Of a stretch of 64,000 bases of DNA, positions 35,401-50,400 are shown one piece after another. Each line of letters begins with the position of its first letter. Position 1 is the stretch's first letter. This stretch comes from Colius striatus (Eukaryota; Chordata; Aves; Coliiformes; Coliidae). Location: the NCBI RefSeq assembly GCF_028858725.1, contig NC_084767.1, positions 18,429,895-18,493,894 on the forward strand, given 5' to 3'. Both the position numbers and the translations under genes were made by a program. The notes under the pieces were generated by a model that saw only the letters and a list, made by a program, of their open reading frames with translations, had not been told where the DNA came from and made no database searches.

Positions 35401-38400
35401 GATTTCTTTCCTCTCTTGTTAAACCATGATTTACATAGGCATTTTTCTCTACACCCTTCTTCTTGTTTTCTAGGAAAAGGAGCAGTTTTGAATAAGCCCA
35501 ATTGAAACCCAACCCTAAATCCAATCACATCTGCAGCGAATTTGCAGAAAACTTTGAAGCAACATATCTTTGATCAGTTAACTCTTTTCCTGCCCACCTT
35601 CCTGAATTTCATCCCCATGGGGAGGAGAAAGGAATGGGCTTGATGCAATCCTCTCCTCTCCTTGTCACTGAGTGTGAGCAAGGAGAAATCATTTCCCCAT
35701 GTCAGGAGCTCCATCCCCATGAGGCAGACCATCCAAATAATAAAGCCCTGCTGTCAGAGGCTGTGATCCTGCTGCTGAGCAACTTCACTTGGCAGAGGAC
35801 AAATGCCACCATGCTGCACCCACATCCCTCCTTGGTGCCTGCAGGGCTGCAAAAATCCAAGGGCACTACTGTGTAAACAGTTGATTTCTCAGTGCTGCTA
35901 AAGGAGAGATGTGGCAAAAGCCATCTTAGTCTGCCTTGTGTTTCTCCCTTCCTCTCCAGAAAACTATCCCTTAGCAGAACTGAAATTTTGGCACCTTATG
36001 TATGGTGTTTAAAAAGAAACACATAAATAAAAATAAATGGGGGAAAAATTGATGGAACAACAAGCTGTGCTCCATTTCCTCTTTCTATACACTTCTTCAG
36101 TCTGCCATTTGCTAGCGAGTAGCAAGTGCCCACAGCTCATCATCAGGCAATCAGACCAGGAAAACCGGTCACTGCTAAAAGACATGACACTTCTTTGACT
36201 TTAGACTAACTTCTTAAATGGCTTACCTGAATTTTGTTAAAGAAGAGTTTATCCCACAAACTGTCGTTTCTGATGATCCCATTTCGAACTTCAGCCTTTT
36301 TCCGTCTCGCAGCAAATTCCAGAACCCAGCGCTTGAGGGATGTGTCTGCCTGGCTGAAGATCTGCAGGGCAGCATGGCACCCAGGACAGAGAACACATCA
36401 ACAGCTCCTCTTACAATTACAGCTTCGCAGTTTCTGCCGGTGTCAGGCAGGGTATAGCCACATTAAGGAAGTTAAATAAGTTTAACTACACCAGACTAGG
36501 GCTATTTCTACATGAATTCTGGGATAGGATTCAGTGAAATCATGCAGTCTGAGCAACTGGGGTTGGGCAACTTCAATACTAGAGCAGCTGTCAGTGCTGG
36601 CTGTTGAGTGGTGGGGGCTGCACTGACCTAAGCTTAATCAGACGCCAGCATGAACTATGTGTCCACAAACGAGAAGCTCTCAGTGCCAATCTCTCTAATG
36701 AGGCATCAGAACCCCTGATTCCACAGTCCTGACCTTGTGAAAAAATTAAATCAGTACCTTGTACTTAAGCTCTTCTTTAGAGGATAAGTCTTCCAAGGAA
36801 TAAATATACCCAGCTGGTCAAACAGATTTAACATGATGACCAGACACACTTGTCTTAAGTACCTTTGCAGACCATGTCTTAAAAGATTTCTAGACCCAAA
36901 ACCAAACATCTACATTGCCTAAATCCTCATAGTCTTTTTGCACCTCCTGATTTTTAGCTATCATTGCCAGCAGAAAGAGAGATTCAAGTTCTAAAACCTA
37001 GTGCACTCAGCTTTGACTGTTATTTCTGTGATGGAAAAAAGTCTCTCATCTCTGGAAATATCACTAGTAACCTCAGGGAGAGTAAGATAAGGGGCTAATA
37101 CAGAAGGATTTTCATGTAAACATGCAATAGCAATGTCCACAGTCTGTAAATCACCATAATAGTTATGGATTGGAGCAGCCCTGTCAGTTACAGAAGGTAA
37201 GGAAAGTTTGCAGCAAGGCAGAAACAGTATATCTGCTCAGGAAATCTCCATAGCTAAGGGAATTCCTTCACATAAGTACTACAGGGACATAGACTTGACT
37301 ATTACAAAAAGAGCAAAGTTAAACTCACCTTATCGTACATTCTGTTTAAGAGCCGTGGCACGACGGGGAAGATGGTCGGACGCAACGCCTTCATATCGTC
37401 AGACAAGAGACGAATATCTCCTTGGAAGAAGCCAATTCGTCCTCCATGGCAGTACACTACAGACTGATGGGAAGAAAAAGGAACCCATGTAACTGCTTTG
37501 CATTTTGCATGGCAGATCCCTCCCAAGTGCAGAAGGGCTTTTCCTGAAGTTCTGCTCTCAGTAAGGCAAAAATGGGGCTTCAGAAGCTCATATAAATGTA
37601 ACCGTAAGTTTTGCACTAAATAGAAACATACGGATAGTTCTGGGCACTTTTCAGTCCCAGCAATTCAGCAACCACCAAATTTGCCACTGGAAGAACAAGG
37701 AGCCAAAGCTTTTGGAAGGGATTTCCCTTCATCCCGTGCATACAGGGACAAAGAAGTCATGAGTTACAGGTCTGAACTTCTCTTCTGAAGCCCAGACCGA
37801 CTATAGCAGCTCACAGCATGAGGACCTACTGTCAATAAAGACACGCATATTAAGAAACGTAAAATACACTGAGCAGTAGCCAATTTTTAGGTGTTAATAC
37901 TTTAGTTTTGTTTAAATACAACAATATAGACTACGTTAGCAATACAGTGCCTGATCCTGTATCCCAGAATTAGAAGCCCACTTCATAAAAGGCGCTTTAC
38001 TTGTAAACTACAGATTCAGAAGTTTTGTGCTTGGCAAGGAAACGGGTGATTGGAATCAGATCAGAATAGAGATGGATGTGTGGCTGCCTGCGATGAGCTT
38101 ACTGGCAGCTGAAGCAGCAGCTCTGGGAGTCAGTAACCACACAGAGGTTACTGACCAAGTCACTTGGTAAAACTGGCCTTTTATCACCAGAGAGCATTTG
38201 CAGACTGTGAGCAGGAGAAGACATTCCCAGCAAGGCATCCACGATGCCAGGAGCTGAGCCCAGCCTTCCCAAGCCCAAAGCAGCGCACTCACTTCTCTGC
38301 GTCCTGCACAAGGCAGGTGGAAAACACCAGCTCCCTTTAATGGATTTGTCTCCTCCAAATAACTACAACAGTTTAAAATTCTAAAAGAGCCTTTTTGTGC

Positions 38401-41400
38401 TACTCCTAAAAAAATCTGTGATACAAGCCAGAGTGCTCTCACTGCTCTGTCAACCAGTTGGAGACTCTCTCCTTCAACTGAGATCACGGGAATTTTATAC
38501 ACGTGATGTGGGTTTAATGAACATCACACTGCAGATTCTGTTTTACACTGAGTAGGCACGTGTTTTGTGTTGTTTATTTGTTTTAAAAATGGGGAAAATA
38601 TATTCAGTGTGCTTACTAGGAATTACAAAAAACTACTGGAAAGTTTTAGCTTTAAAGAATGTATCTCTATCATGGCTATAAGTTCCAGGAACAAATCATG
38701 TTGGCCAAAACTAGGGAAGTTGATGCAGTGCTTACTGCTCAGACTGCTTTTGAAAATGACTTTTTTTTCCCTTTTGAAAAAAATCTTGATATTAATGAGC
38801 TTTTTTAGTGGGGAGGATAAACCTGAGCGTCCTTTGGAGACCTGTTCTTTCAATATAGCAACATCCTGTGACGTGAGTTATTTCAAACGTTTCTATTTTT
38901 TTCCCCTATTAGATGACTTTTTAATAATTACATTCTTCTTTGCTGGCAAAACAGTTTGCCTGAATAGTGATGGCATACTGATGAACTTGTCTTACAAGGA
39001 AGGAAAGGCAGGGCTGGCATTCTCCAAATCTTTCACGGATCTTCACTTCCAATTTGAAAGTTTTTTGATGGGGTAGAATATATTATTTCTGGCAGAGATG
39101 TTTGTGAGAAGTGTGAAACATATTTGGGTACTTGTCTGACTCAAAAAGTATTCTTTCAGACCGAAACAGTCCTCCCTGAGACAATAGAGAGCTGCAACTG
39201 AATCCAGATCTAGTCTTGACATACTGGATCAGTTTTTAGTTCACAACTTCCCAGGCCAGGAGAACAGATGCTTAATGCACCGACTGCAACACAAATGATC
39301 ACCTGTCTCCTCAGAAAGGGAGGCAACAGGTCAGCTCTGCAGGCTGGCATGAGCCAGCACTTCTCTTGGCCATTGTTTCCAGGGGACACTGGCCTCCAGT
39401 TAATGCCCACCATATGCTGCCCTGCCAGGAGCATCACGCGTGTCACACCATGATCTTAGTTTCCTGTTTTTCAGTGTCTGCAAGTTTTTCTGCAGATCTG
39501 GTTAATTTATGAAATGAAAGAATTTTAGCTGATGTAGAAAATGGCATGAAATTCTTTTTACTCCCGTCATACCTGACCCTAGAGTGCTCTGAACAGCTGT
39601 CCCCAAATTGTACAGGCAGCAGTTTCTGCTCATTGGTGAAGGGCTGTTTTCCAATCTCTGAACCATCAGTGTGAGCTGGAGAGCTTGGGAAACTCTCCTG
39701 GAATCACTCTGGACTCACGGCCGTGTCACTGAGATCAGATGCCGGGCCCTGGTGTTATGCACGTGGCACTTCTGGAGTACAAGTTTTTTTAGTGCTACAA
39801 GATATTGCTGGTTATTTAGTATTTTATTCATTTTATATTTTTATTGTCGTGGAAAAAGATTATTTCCACTGACACCAGGACCTTACCTGTACCATTCTCT
39901 CAAACATGTGTGCTAAAGGCAAATAGGAAATGTGTACATCCTCACAAGTAGGAGACCACTGACTCTGGAAGAAAACACAAGGAGCCCCACGAGGCCTCAT
40001 CAGTTCAGGCAGTTTTCTTACCTGTATAACTCTTTCAAACATGTGAGCCAGAGGCAGGAAGGAGATGAGCACATCGTCCTGTCTCGGAAAGATCACTTTC
40101 TGCAGGTGAAGGGCATGGGAGACAGAAAGGAAAGAAACACTGACAGGAAGACAACAAGAAAGTCATAAAACAATAAAAAGAAAAATGGCACCAGAGGAGC
40201 AAAAGGGGAAAGATTGTCAAGAGAGGAAGGGAGCAGCGTACGAAGTGAAGCGTTAAGCCACAGCGTCAATGAAGCTCAGTTAGCAGGAAGAGTAAAGAGC
40301 ACGGAGATGTACACAGAGGGCAATGGAGAGGGCTCTCCACGGCGGAAGGCTCATCCCATCCACACTGCTCACGCTGCAAACAGAGGCTCACCCTGACAGA
40401 AAACCCAATCTTTACTCTCTGCTGTCTACCACTGGCGCTGTGGCCAAGGATTTGCGCACTCAGCTGTGTGCAGACCTACGAGAGCCTCCTCAGAGGAGAG
40501 AGTGGGGCTCTACAGGCATATCATTTTTCATCACTACTAGAGACAAACCTATAGATTTTTTTCTTTTCCTGAATCATTGATTTGAGTCAGAAAATCTTGT
40601 AAAAAAATAATGATTTTTTTACAGCTGCAAAAATTAATGTGTTCTGTTAGTGTTTCTCATAATTTAAGTGATTAAGATGTGATTTTAAGGGCATGATCCC
40701 ACAGACAGGTGCAGTGGGGAAAAAGAAGGCTGGATAAATTATGCAAAAAGTAGAAGTGACCAAGGTCTTCAGATTGCCAAAGTTTTAATTCTGTGTCATG
40801 GGCTGGACTAAGCCAAGGCCCTGAGAGCCTTACCTGATCCATGCCCCAAAAGAAAAGCAGCCTTTCTACCTGCATTTCCAAGAGTAAGGTTTGCCATAAT
40901 ATTATGGATTAGAAAATTTCAAAGCATGATTACCCAGTAACTTGCACCAAGGCCAGTGGTTAGTGGAAATTGGGTATAAAAAAATCTATTAGCTCACAGT
41001 ATTTAGCAGTTTATACCCACTTTGCATCTCCACTGCTGTGACAGAATCAATAGCCTGTGACTTGGGACACGGCAGTGGATGAAGGCACAAGAGTTTCTCC
41101 CTCGGTGAATATTTTATTGAAGTTAAATGTGGGCAAGTCAGATTTGGGTATGCCCTTCCAACCATTACCTAGTGAAGTCAAACAAGATTGACCAGGTGGG
41201 TGTTTTCAGCATCCTGTTTTGTATTGATTTATGTCTCAGTCTGATTTAAGCCATTAGGGCCTGAAGATCTATTTATACATTATTTCAAATTGGCCTCATC
41301 TTCTGCAAGCAGAGAAATGTAAAACTATTAGCCTCACTAGCTATGCTGCTTTCTTTTTCTTCCCACACTGCTTTAAGTGCCTAGATGAGAAATGATTTGG

Positions 41401-44400
41401 TTTTAAATCAGACTAAAATCATGACATTGAATAGTATTTCACAGTTGTTTAGTTAAATGTAAAAATGAAAACAGCTTCTTGGCATTTGAGAACAACCTTA
41501 TAATAAAGCTCTAGCTTCAATAAAAAACCGTTTCATGTGTAAAAATCACTGAATCAAGCAAAACTGGCAGCAGAACATGTAAACAGCAAACCTAGAGTAC
41601 TTCCCAGCTTTAGGTATTTTTATTTTATTAACTGATACTACTTTCAAGTATTTTGCACTTTGCTGAGTTTTATTACTATTGGTCCCAGTCATGTGGACCA
41701 GCTATGGGAATTTCCACTCTTGCTAGCAGTACTCTGGTGACCGAAGCTATCGAATTTACAACCACTCACACCAGACTTATGTCTCAATCTGATACCTTTG
41801 AAACTAATCAAGGAATCCCATTCCCATCAGTGAAAACTATACCCATTTCTGTGGGCCAGTCCTGGAAGATGCCAAGCTCCTCAGCTCCCTCTAAATTAGT
41901 CCTCTTCACAAATAAACACTTCTGCCCTTTGAAGACATATCTATGTGTCAGCTTTCATTTGTGCACCTCGCTGTCCCTGAACTCAGCAACAGCCCCGTGC
42001 CACACAGCCCAAGGGCTCACTGCAGCAAGCTGCCATCTTGGCATTTCACAAACTGCCAATTGCTGGAGTCTCAACCCACCAAATACTTAAACACGTGAGT
42101 TCAGTGGGATTTCTTACATCACGGGTCCACTTTTCTTTACAACAGTACTCTGGAAATCTCAGAAAACTCCAGTATTAAGTTAACAAGACTACAGTGTTTT
42201 CAGCATCAACAGTAACAAGGGGTGTAAGATAACAAACTATCCATCCCACATGCACATGACTACTTTATAGAACTGTCTGCTTACAAAAAAACATAGAATC
42301 TCTATATATTTGTTAGGTACAAGCTGCATAAAATCCTTAATATGTTGTGCTAAAGCAATTCTGCTTCCTATATTGTTTCTAAACACAAGTTTACACATTG
42401 CGTGAGACACGTTGCACATGTACTTGGCCAGTGCTATGCTTTTTAAAAATACATAAAACAAACCCAGATATACTTTTAATATCAGTGAAATAAACCATTC
42501 TTGTAAAAACTGTGTGTGTTCTTATATATCAACACACTATATATGCAGAGAGAATTCAAATAAATGAGGACATTGTGTGGGCACAACGGGATCCAAAGAG
42601 TACAAGTGGACCCTGTACTCTTTTGCAAGCACCAGTTGCACCTTGGTTGCCCTCCTAATTCTTCAGAAAGAATTAACTGATTTACAGCAGCCAACATTGC
42701 TCCTCAGAAGCATTTTGTGCCCTGCAGAGCCAGGAAGCCAGCGCTGGAAAGGAGATTTAATGCCCTCCAGCACTGTGAACTCAGACTTGCTCCCATTTTC
42801 ATGGATTTGGCCCCCTGAATAAGAGAAATTTCACCCTTATCCGCAGCAGCACATTTCCAGCCCATGCAGGGGCACAGCTTAATCCACACACTCTGCACAT
42901 GGCAATATTTTCTAGATCAGGGTATTCACCTCCGTTACTTTCAAAAAGCCTGAAAAATCAGCAACCACGTTCCCGTGAGTCAGCATAGCACCTTTGGGGT
43001 TTCCTGAAAGGGAACAGAGAGTGATTTTAAAAGAGGAGCCAGTAGGTAATTGTCAAAAGCTTAACAAAAATCAAATCAGGAAATAAACCATTCATTTCTC
43101 TCTCTGAATTGTCAAACGTACATAATTTTGGTAGTCAATTCTGTGCAGTAACATGCACCAAAAGTGATTATTGCAGTACATAAAATTTAATAAATGATAC
43201 TGTGAACACAAATATTTCTAGCGAAGACTCTGAACATCAGTTTCCACCAGAAATAGCCCAACTGCAATTTATAAGAGGAGCCTCTTGACAAGCATGGCCA
43301 GCAGACCCAGCTGGCTGTTTCCAGCCTCTCCAAGCAGGATTTTTTTCATACAGATTTTGATTAAGAATGATCTTGAACACCGACAAACCTAATTGTAAAG
43401 GCTGTTAAGCTCTTACTTAGCCAGTGCACTGGGTAACCTGAACAATGCAGAAAACAAGTAATACCTAGTAAAAAGGAGGCTGCAAGACAACTCTGAGACT
43501 GCAATTAAGAGAAATCATCGATACTGCCAGCAGCAGAGCAGAGGTGCCCCGAAGACAAGGAGCTGGCAAAGCCTGAACCTGTGACCCCAGTGCCCAGTTT
43601 CACCTGCCACCTGTGCAGGCAGCTCTATGCTGTCAGTATTTGCTTTTTCACCCTTTTTCAAATCTTCTAAGAATCCCCCTTCACAGCATAATGCAATTTG
43701 TAGGTGTCGTGTCTGTTCGGTCGCCAAAACAGGGTGTCTGTTACACAACAGCTGCGCGGCTGAAGCCCCAAGCACACAAACCAGAGCAGAGGGGCCTGTT
43801 CCAAATGCCCTGTCCATTCCACTGGCCTGCAGGACCTTGCATGTCCTCCTATCACAACACTGTCCCATTTCATCATCCTCAAAAGGGTTTATTTCCCAAA
43901 AGGTGTAGCTCAGCTTGAATAAAGATTACAGAGCCAGCCTCTCCCTCCACAGTGTTTTTAAGCAGATTGTTTTAATTCAATCACACCACTGCAGTACAGC
44001 TCCTGCTACGCCCTGTGGAAGCAGATCGGAGGAGCTTTACCTGCAGGTACCCTGCACGGCCCTGGCACAGCAGGCACACAGATGCCCCCAGGAGATTTGC
44101 AATGCTGTTATAGTTAATGGTGGAGGCAACAGCCTTGGAAAATTGTGTATCAGCCAGAATCTCATTCTGCTTTCCTCAGATTAGGAAGGGGTAATGGTGT
44201 TTTGTGAATCAGTTTCAGCACAGGAAAACATGCTTAACCCACACAGTTTCAGTGCAGTTTGCAGGCTAGGGTGCTGGCAGTCTTTTGGTGAGGGCACATG
44301 CCCACATGGCACAGCTCAGCTCACATCATGCTCCAGGAGCTGCGGTGCAGAGCCCTGTGCCCTGCCAGCTCTACTGCCTTTGCTTCTACTCAGCCTCTCA

Positions 44401-47400
44401 ATTAAATAAAGGCTAAAACAAAAGTAGGAATTATTGCACACATTTATTGTGCTAAAACAGAACAGATGGACATTTTGTATTCTACTGAAAGTCCATATTT
44501 AGTGTTCCAAGTGCCTTCGAGTAACTCAGTCCCAAATCCTTGCAGATCAACACAGTGCACAGGAGGCTACTTCGGTCTCACTTACATTTGTCCTCCTCCA
44601 AAGCTCAGAGGTGAAGCTAGGACTGAAATCTTTGCCAATCACAACTGCTCCTGTCCTAACTTGCTCTACAGATAGGCTTGTGGGCACCAGCTCAGACAGG
44701 TAGGGGTTTTTTTCAAGGTGCTTATTTTTGCAGCTGGGTGCACATGGGAATCCAGACCTCAAGAGAACTCTATGAATCAATGTCCATTGTACATGTATGC
44801 CAATGACCCAGAAATCCTCATGTTAGTTTAGCTGTGTCTAGACAAATATGCATACTCAGCCCTTGCAATTCTACAAGCAGCTGTACCCCTCCAGCGTTGC
44901 GCAAGGTTCTCCGTGTCCCAGTTTGCAGGCTGGCGGGGAGGACATCATCAGTACTGGTTTGGAAGTTCAAACCTCAGCCCTCTGACAGTACCAGTGGCAG
45001 ATCTGGTTCCTGCACCTTAACACAGCTCCTCAGATTTCTTTGGAAGATCTCTCTGGAAGATTGATCAGATGCTTTGAGACCTCAGATGTATTTACTTAAT
45101 CCACCTCCAACTTCTGTGGAGATTCATTATCTCTGCTCAAATCACCCTGACATACCAGGAGGCACATGAACATCCTGTCTCCTTCCCCGGTGCCACGTCC
45201 TCAGCAGGTTCAGCATCCTGGATGGGCTGTGGTAGTAATGGAGTCAAAGCAGAGCAACAACATTGCAGCCAGAACAGCCTTTACTGGGAGAAACCCATAA
45301 CAAGCCAGGCTGCCACAGGGGAGATGCAGCTTTTTGGGTGGGCAGATCCCTCTAAATTTTTATTGTCTTGAGTTCTTCTGTTTTAAGAGTTAAAAAAGTA
45401 GCAAAACAAGTAGCCTCTGGCTATGAGCCCTTTCTCAGAATTACCCCTAGATAAAAACGTTGGCAGAGACACTGCTTTTCTTTTTAAAGGAATCAATGCC
45501 AGATCTGCAGTACTGCTCTGAAGTTTGAATTTCCTCGTAAAGACACACCTTGAGTGTCCCCTTACGGAAACGGGTGCTCTGTGATCCCGGGGTAGTGAAT
45601 AGCCCTGGCATGGCTATTTCTAATATGCTGATGCCAGGATGGTTTGACAGTTCCATAAGCAATGGAACAACCCTTTCCAAATAGCTAAATGGGTCCGTCT
45701 TTCAAGTCAAAGCTCCAACAGAAAACTCAGTAGTGCAGTCTGTCGCCATTTTGGGATGCAAGTACTTTCCTCCTTCCCATGAGCTCCAGAAGTCAGGGAC
45801 GTGCAAGGTCGGGTTGTGGGAAACTGCTGGGAAGCAATTTTTATCCAATTGGTTACAAGTGGATCCTTGAGGAAATGACAGCTTGCTTCTCTTGAGTAGC
45901 CAGCATGAAAAATCATATCCTGATAGTTTTGGGACATCTGTGTGTTTTTAGCCCATCTCTGGGTGCTGATGATTTCTTGGTAAAACAATAAAAGTTGGTC
46001 TTATCTGAGCTCAGCAACCTCAGCCTCTCCCGTCTCCCCAGGGAGACATCTGGACATCTGATCCTGTCAAAGAAAAGCACACATTAATGTCTGCCTCCAG
46101 GTTTGTTTTTTTTAGCAGCTAAAAGAGCTTCCAATTCTACAACTTTCAGGTTACAAATTCTAGCTAAGATCTATAGCCATGCAAAAATACTTAGAGCCCT
46201 TCAGAACTGAAAAAGCCCTCGAGAAAAAATCCATTGATTTCCAAATGTTATCATTAAAAATATCCTGGTGTGGGCTCCAAAAAGAAAAAAAAGCCAAGCC
46301 TTCCACTTCAAAATACAATGTGGAAAACAGATGCAACCCTAGAAAAGCCAGAAAAGTAATATGCCAGGTCCTCCAGCAGCAGAGGATGGGCTGGTGATTC
46401 ACAAGGCTTTGCTCTGCGAGAGTTTAGTTTGCTCTTGCAGAATTTGAAATCTCTGGTTTGGATGGGAGAAAGCAAAGGAGTTCCCTGGTTGTTCTATTTC
46501 TTCAGGTGTGTTCCTAAGAAAAGCACAAAATCAGAAACCGGCCCATGATTGCATTTGCAAATAATAATTGAAAAAAGCAATTAAAACCCTTTCTCTACTC
46601 AGAATTTCTTATTTAAAAGTAAAAATGTCAACAAAAATGTTGAAAAAAATTGCTCTGCACTTTAAAATCCACACAAACAAATTGTGCCCGGCTGTATCTG
46701 TGGGCATGGATCTCTTGGTTTCCTACCATTGCCATTTGTGCCCAGCCACTTTGCAGTGGCACAGCCAATGCTCACGGCACACACGGCTGTGACATCTGTA
46801 TCCTGCACTGGGTCCAACCTTTGCCTTTCAGCAAGTCCCACTGCTGAGACAGAGCAGAGTTACAGGCCCCTTTCACACAGTGCCATAGGTCCTCAAGTGC
46901 ACAGGTCTCCAAACCAAGACACACAAAGGTAAAAACTCTCAAAGCTTGTTAATACATTTTGAGTTGGTACTTGGAGTTGGTAAAGCCGTTGCCTACCTGG
47001 ATCTGCAGTATAAGTCTTCTCCAGGAGATAAAAGATGAAGATGTCCTCTCTTGCTCAGCCTAATCTGCAGACTTCGCACTCTGCGGGCTGAGCAGCACAA
47101 ACAGCTCCCCTCTCAGAGGGCAGCTTGGTGTCAAGCAGCATCTTCTGCTTGCCTAAATGAATGGAGGCCAGATTGAGGATGCTTTGGGGTTGGACCAAGC
47201 ATTAGGCAATCCTGAGGGCAGAGGTGAACCTAGAAGAGCAGCTCCAAGGTCCCTGAAGCATGGTCCTTCCCTGCAGGTAAGTATAAGAGCATCTCCCAAG
47301 CAATCACACCTTGTGCTTCTGCACTGTCTGCTTGTATAGCTTTCTGGCAGACGTTACAGAGACTGAGTTCTCAAGAGTAGTAAATTCCCACAAGCTGTGT

Positions 47401-50400
47401 GAAAACCTGAGTCTGGAGAGTGAAGAAAGTCCTGCACCTGCTAAGAACAGGGAGGAAAATGATGTTGTTCTTCTCCAAGAAAGAGAGGCCAGTGGCATGT
47501 GAGTACTGGCAGTGTGGGCTGCCCAAGCTTGTCGCCGAGCCTGCCCCAGCGCGTGGTACCCCAACCCCAGGAAACGGGATACACACAAGCAAGTTGGGGC
47601 ACACTGTAGAGGGAAGTGCTGAGGACACTGGTGGTGCTGGGGGCATTGGTGTGCTTAACACACAGAGAATGGAAAGCTGTGGGCCTGCATTTCTTTTTTT
47701 TTTCCCCCAACACCTGCAGAAGGTAAATACCGACCAAGCAAGCGCATCACAACTGCACTGCAAAATGGGAAGTACAACCATGGGCTGATTTCCAGACGAC
47801 TGGAAAATTGTACTGTCAAACTGTGTGTGTCACAGAATCCAGGTGAAAAATAAATATATCATTGTTTTTACTTTGCAATCTAAGAAATTTACATATGTTG
47901 ATAATCTTAAACATTAAAAATGTAGATATATCATTGCTATATTAGTATAACAGCAAGTTTGCACATAGTGAGGTGATATTAATAATTGATTTTATAAACT
48001 ATTTAACATGTTGAGATTAAATTTCCTCTTCTGTTACCTGTAGTGCCACTAGTAAAACAGACGATTGATAGATCTTCTGGGCGAGGAGGCTAGAAATACA
48101 GAAGGGGAATACGAAAATCATATCAATCACACACAGAAGGGTCGATGGCAGACTGTTATCCTTGTATAAACTTAAAGTTCAAATCAGTTGTATTTCAGCT
48201 CTGCTATAAAAGGCTTTCATTCCCCTTGGCAAATACAAAAGACCATCATAAAACTCATTTTATTAGGTTTCTTCAGTTGATGCAGACTCTATTCCTCCCT
48301 TATGTTTTGCTCCAGCTACATTAAAGGCATGCTTTAGTCTAAGAAGACTTTGAAGGAACATCTGTCTTGTAGTTAGTACTTTCAAGGCACCATCTCTACC
48401 TGTAAGCGTGTGGGAACACTTGAGATAATCTCCTGACTTCCAGATACATTCTGGAAATGTGTGGTTATCCAGAACAGGGGACAACTCTCCAAAGCTGTTG
48501 ATTGCTCCCATTTTCAGTAACATCTAGCACCACTGCATGCATGTGCTATTTTGGGTCACAAATAAATAAATGAGCAGCCTGAAAATCAGAGGCTGCTTTT
48601 GACAGTTCTGCATAAGGATGAGCAGCCAGTGAAAACTATCAATGAAACTTTCCAAAAATATCCCAGAGAAATACTGCCAAGCAGTGTTTCTGGGCTACAG
48701 AAACCCCACTGGAAAGCCAAGGGTGCAAACACACTCTCCCAGTGCCACCCGGGTAAGGCGGTGGAATTAGCGTGGCTTAACCATGGTGTTTAATTACTGC
48801 TCCATTAATGTGTTCAGCAAGGATGAACAATCTCAGCTCAGTGTCCCAAGTGGAGGCTATGTAACAAACACTGCACATCTCCAGTGGATGGTGTCCATAG
48901 CCCCTGGGTTCCTCCACTGCCACCCACACAGAAAGGGTCACCATGCACTGTCCCAGAAACGCACAGGCTCTCTGCTGCCCAGAGCAACTCTTCCCTCTCT
49001 CATCAGTGAAGTAAATGTAACAGTCAGCTGCAACTGTAAGTGGGAAAAACAGCATGGCAACACTCACCACAGGCACATGTCGGCTCTCACGGCCACAGTC
49101 CTGAAAGAGAATAAAGTAACAAAAATGGTTTTTGCTTTAATTCATGTGGTGTCACCCACTTGCTAATAACCTTCAAATCACTAGGGAAGACTGTGAGCTA
49201 GAGCAGAAAAAGCTGTGGCTGACACTTAGATTGTCTTTCCTATCCAAAGTTCACTACAATATCATCCTTGGATTTCAAGTAGTGCTTGGGCTGGTTAAGC
49301 CAGATTCAAGCTGTTTCATAGAAGTGTAAGGTGTCTCCAACAGCAGCCTCTCTTTCTAGGCTAGTTAGCAGCTGATATCTTATTTGAGCAGGAAGGATTG
49401 AAACGTTGGCTCTTCTCAACAAGGAATAACACTTAAGAGGCAACTGCACTGAGTCATGCATCAATATTAACACCCACAAGCTGCATTTTTGTGCTCCCAG
49501 ATGCTGAATCTGCTATGCAGTTCACAGGTACCTATATCTTTTACAGGCACTACAAAACACAGTAAAAAGACAGGGAGAGGAAACTTACTTCTACCTCCTG
49601 CATGGTCTGGATGCGAACTCCACAGTGCCTCCCTCTCTCCATCAGCTCCTTCTCAAATGGGTCCATCAGGATGATGGAGCTCAGACCTGGTGTTTCTTTC
49701 CTCTCCACGTGGTCGAGGAGTACTCTGGCTTTTTCAGGTTTGTCACAAATGACTGTGGAAATGTCAGCTGGAAGAGAAGCAGCCAAACGGGTTGTTTAGA
49801 GTATACCTTTTTTCCAATGCAAAACTGGTTACTGGCTCATAGCTAACATTGTATCAGTTCTGATATCCACTTCAGAAATCCCAGAATAACACATACATTT
49901 CCCTCTGAAAATTACTGCAATTCTAGCTAACCTAAATCAATGCTGAAGCTGTAGCTGACATCTACAGTTATTCTGGGATTCAGTTCAAAATACTAAAATG
50001 GCTCATCGTATGGGCTAAAAAAAATCTAGGAGGAAAAATACAAAGCAGCACAGCAGTGGGTGGCCATGGAGTAATTCTCCCAACCAGAGGATCCCCATCC
50101 ATGGCTGTGCATGACTGGGTGTGCGTGGGAAACGCAGCAGAGGCTGCCCTGACCCAGCGTGGGGTCACATAGCTCCCTGGAAACCTCACTAAGTGACTTC
50201 AAGATACTCTATGAGTAAAATCACCTGTCTTTTGGAAAGCAGAAGAAAAGGAACCATTCTGAGCAACAAAACTGATTTCTGAGAAGATTACATCAATTTT
50301 GTTTTTACCTGTGTTGATGATGTAACGAATGGCTCCAGGACCTAAGGTATCATAGAGGGGAACCACCACCATGGAGTAGGTGTAGCAAGCCAGCTCAGAA

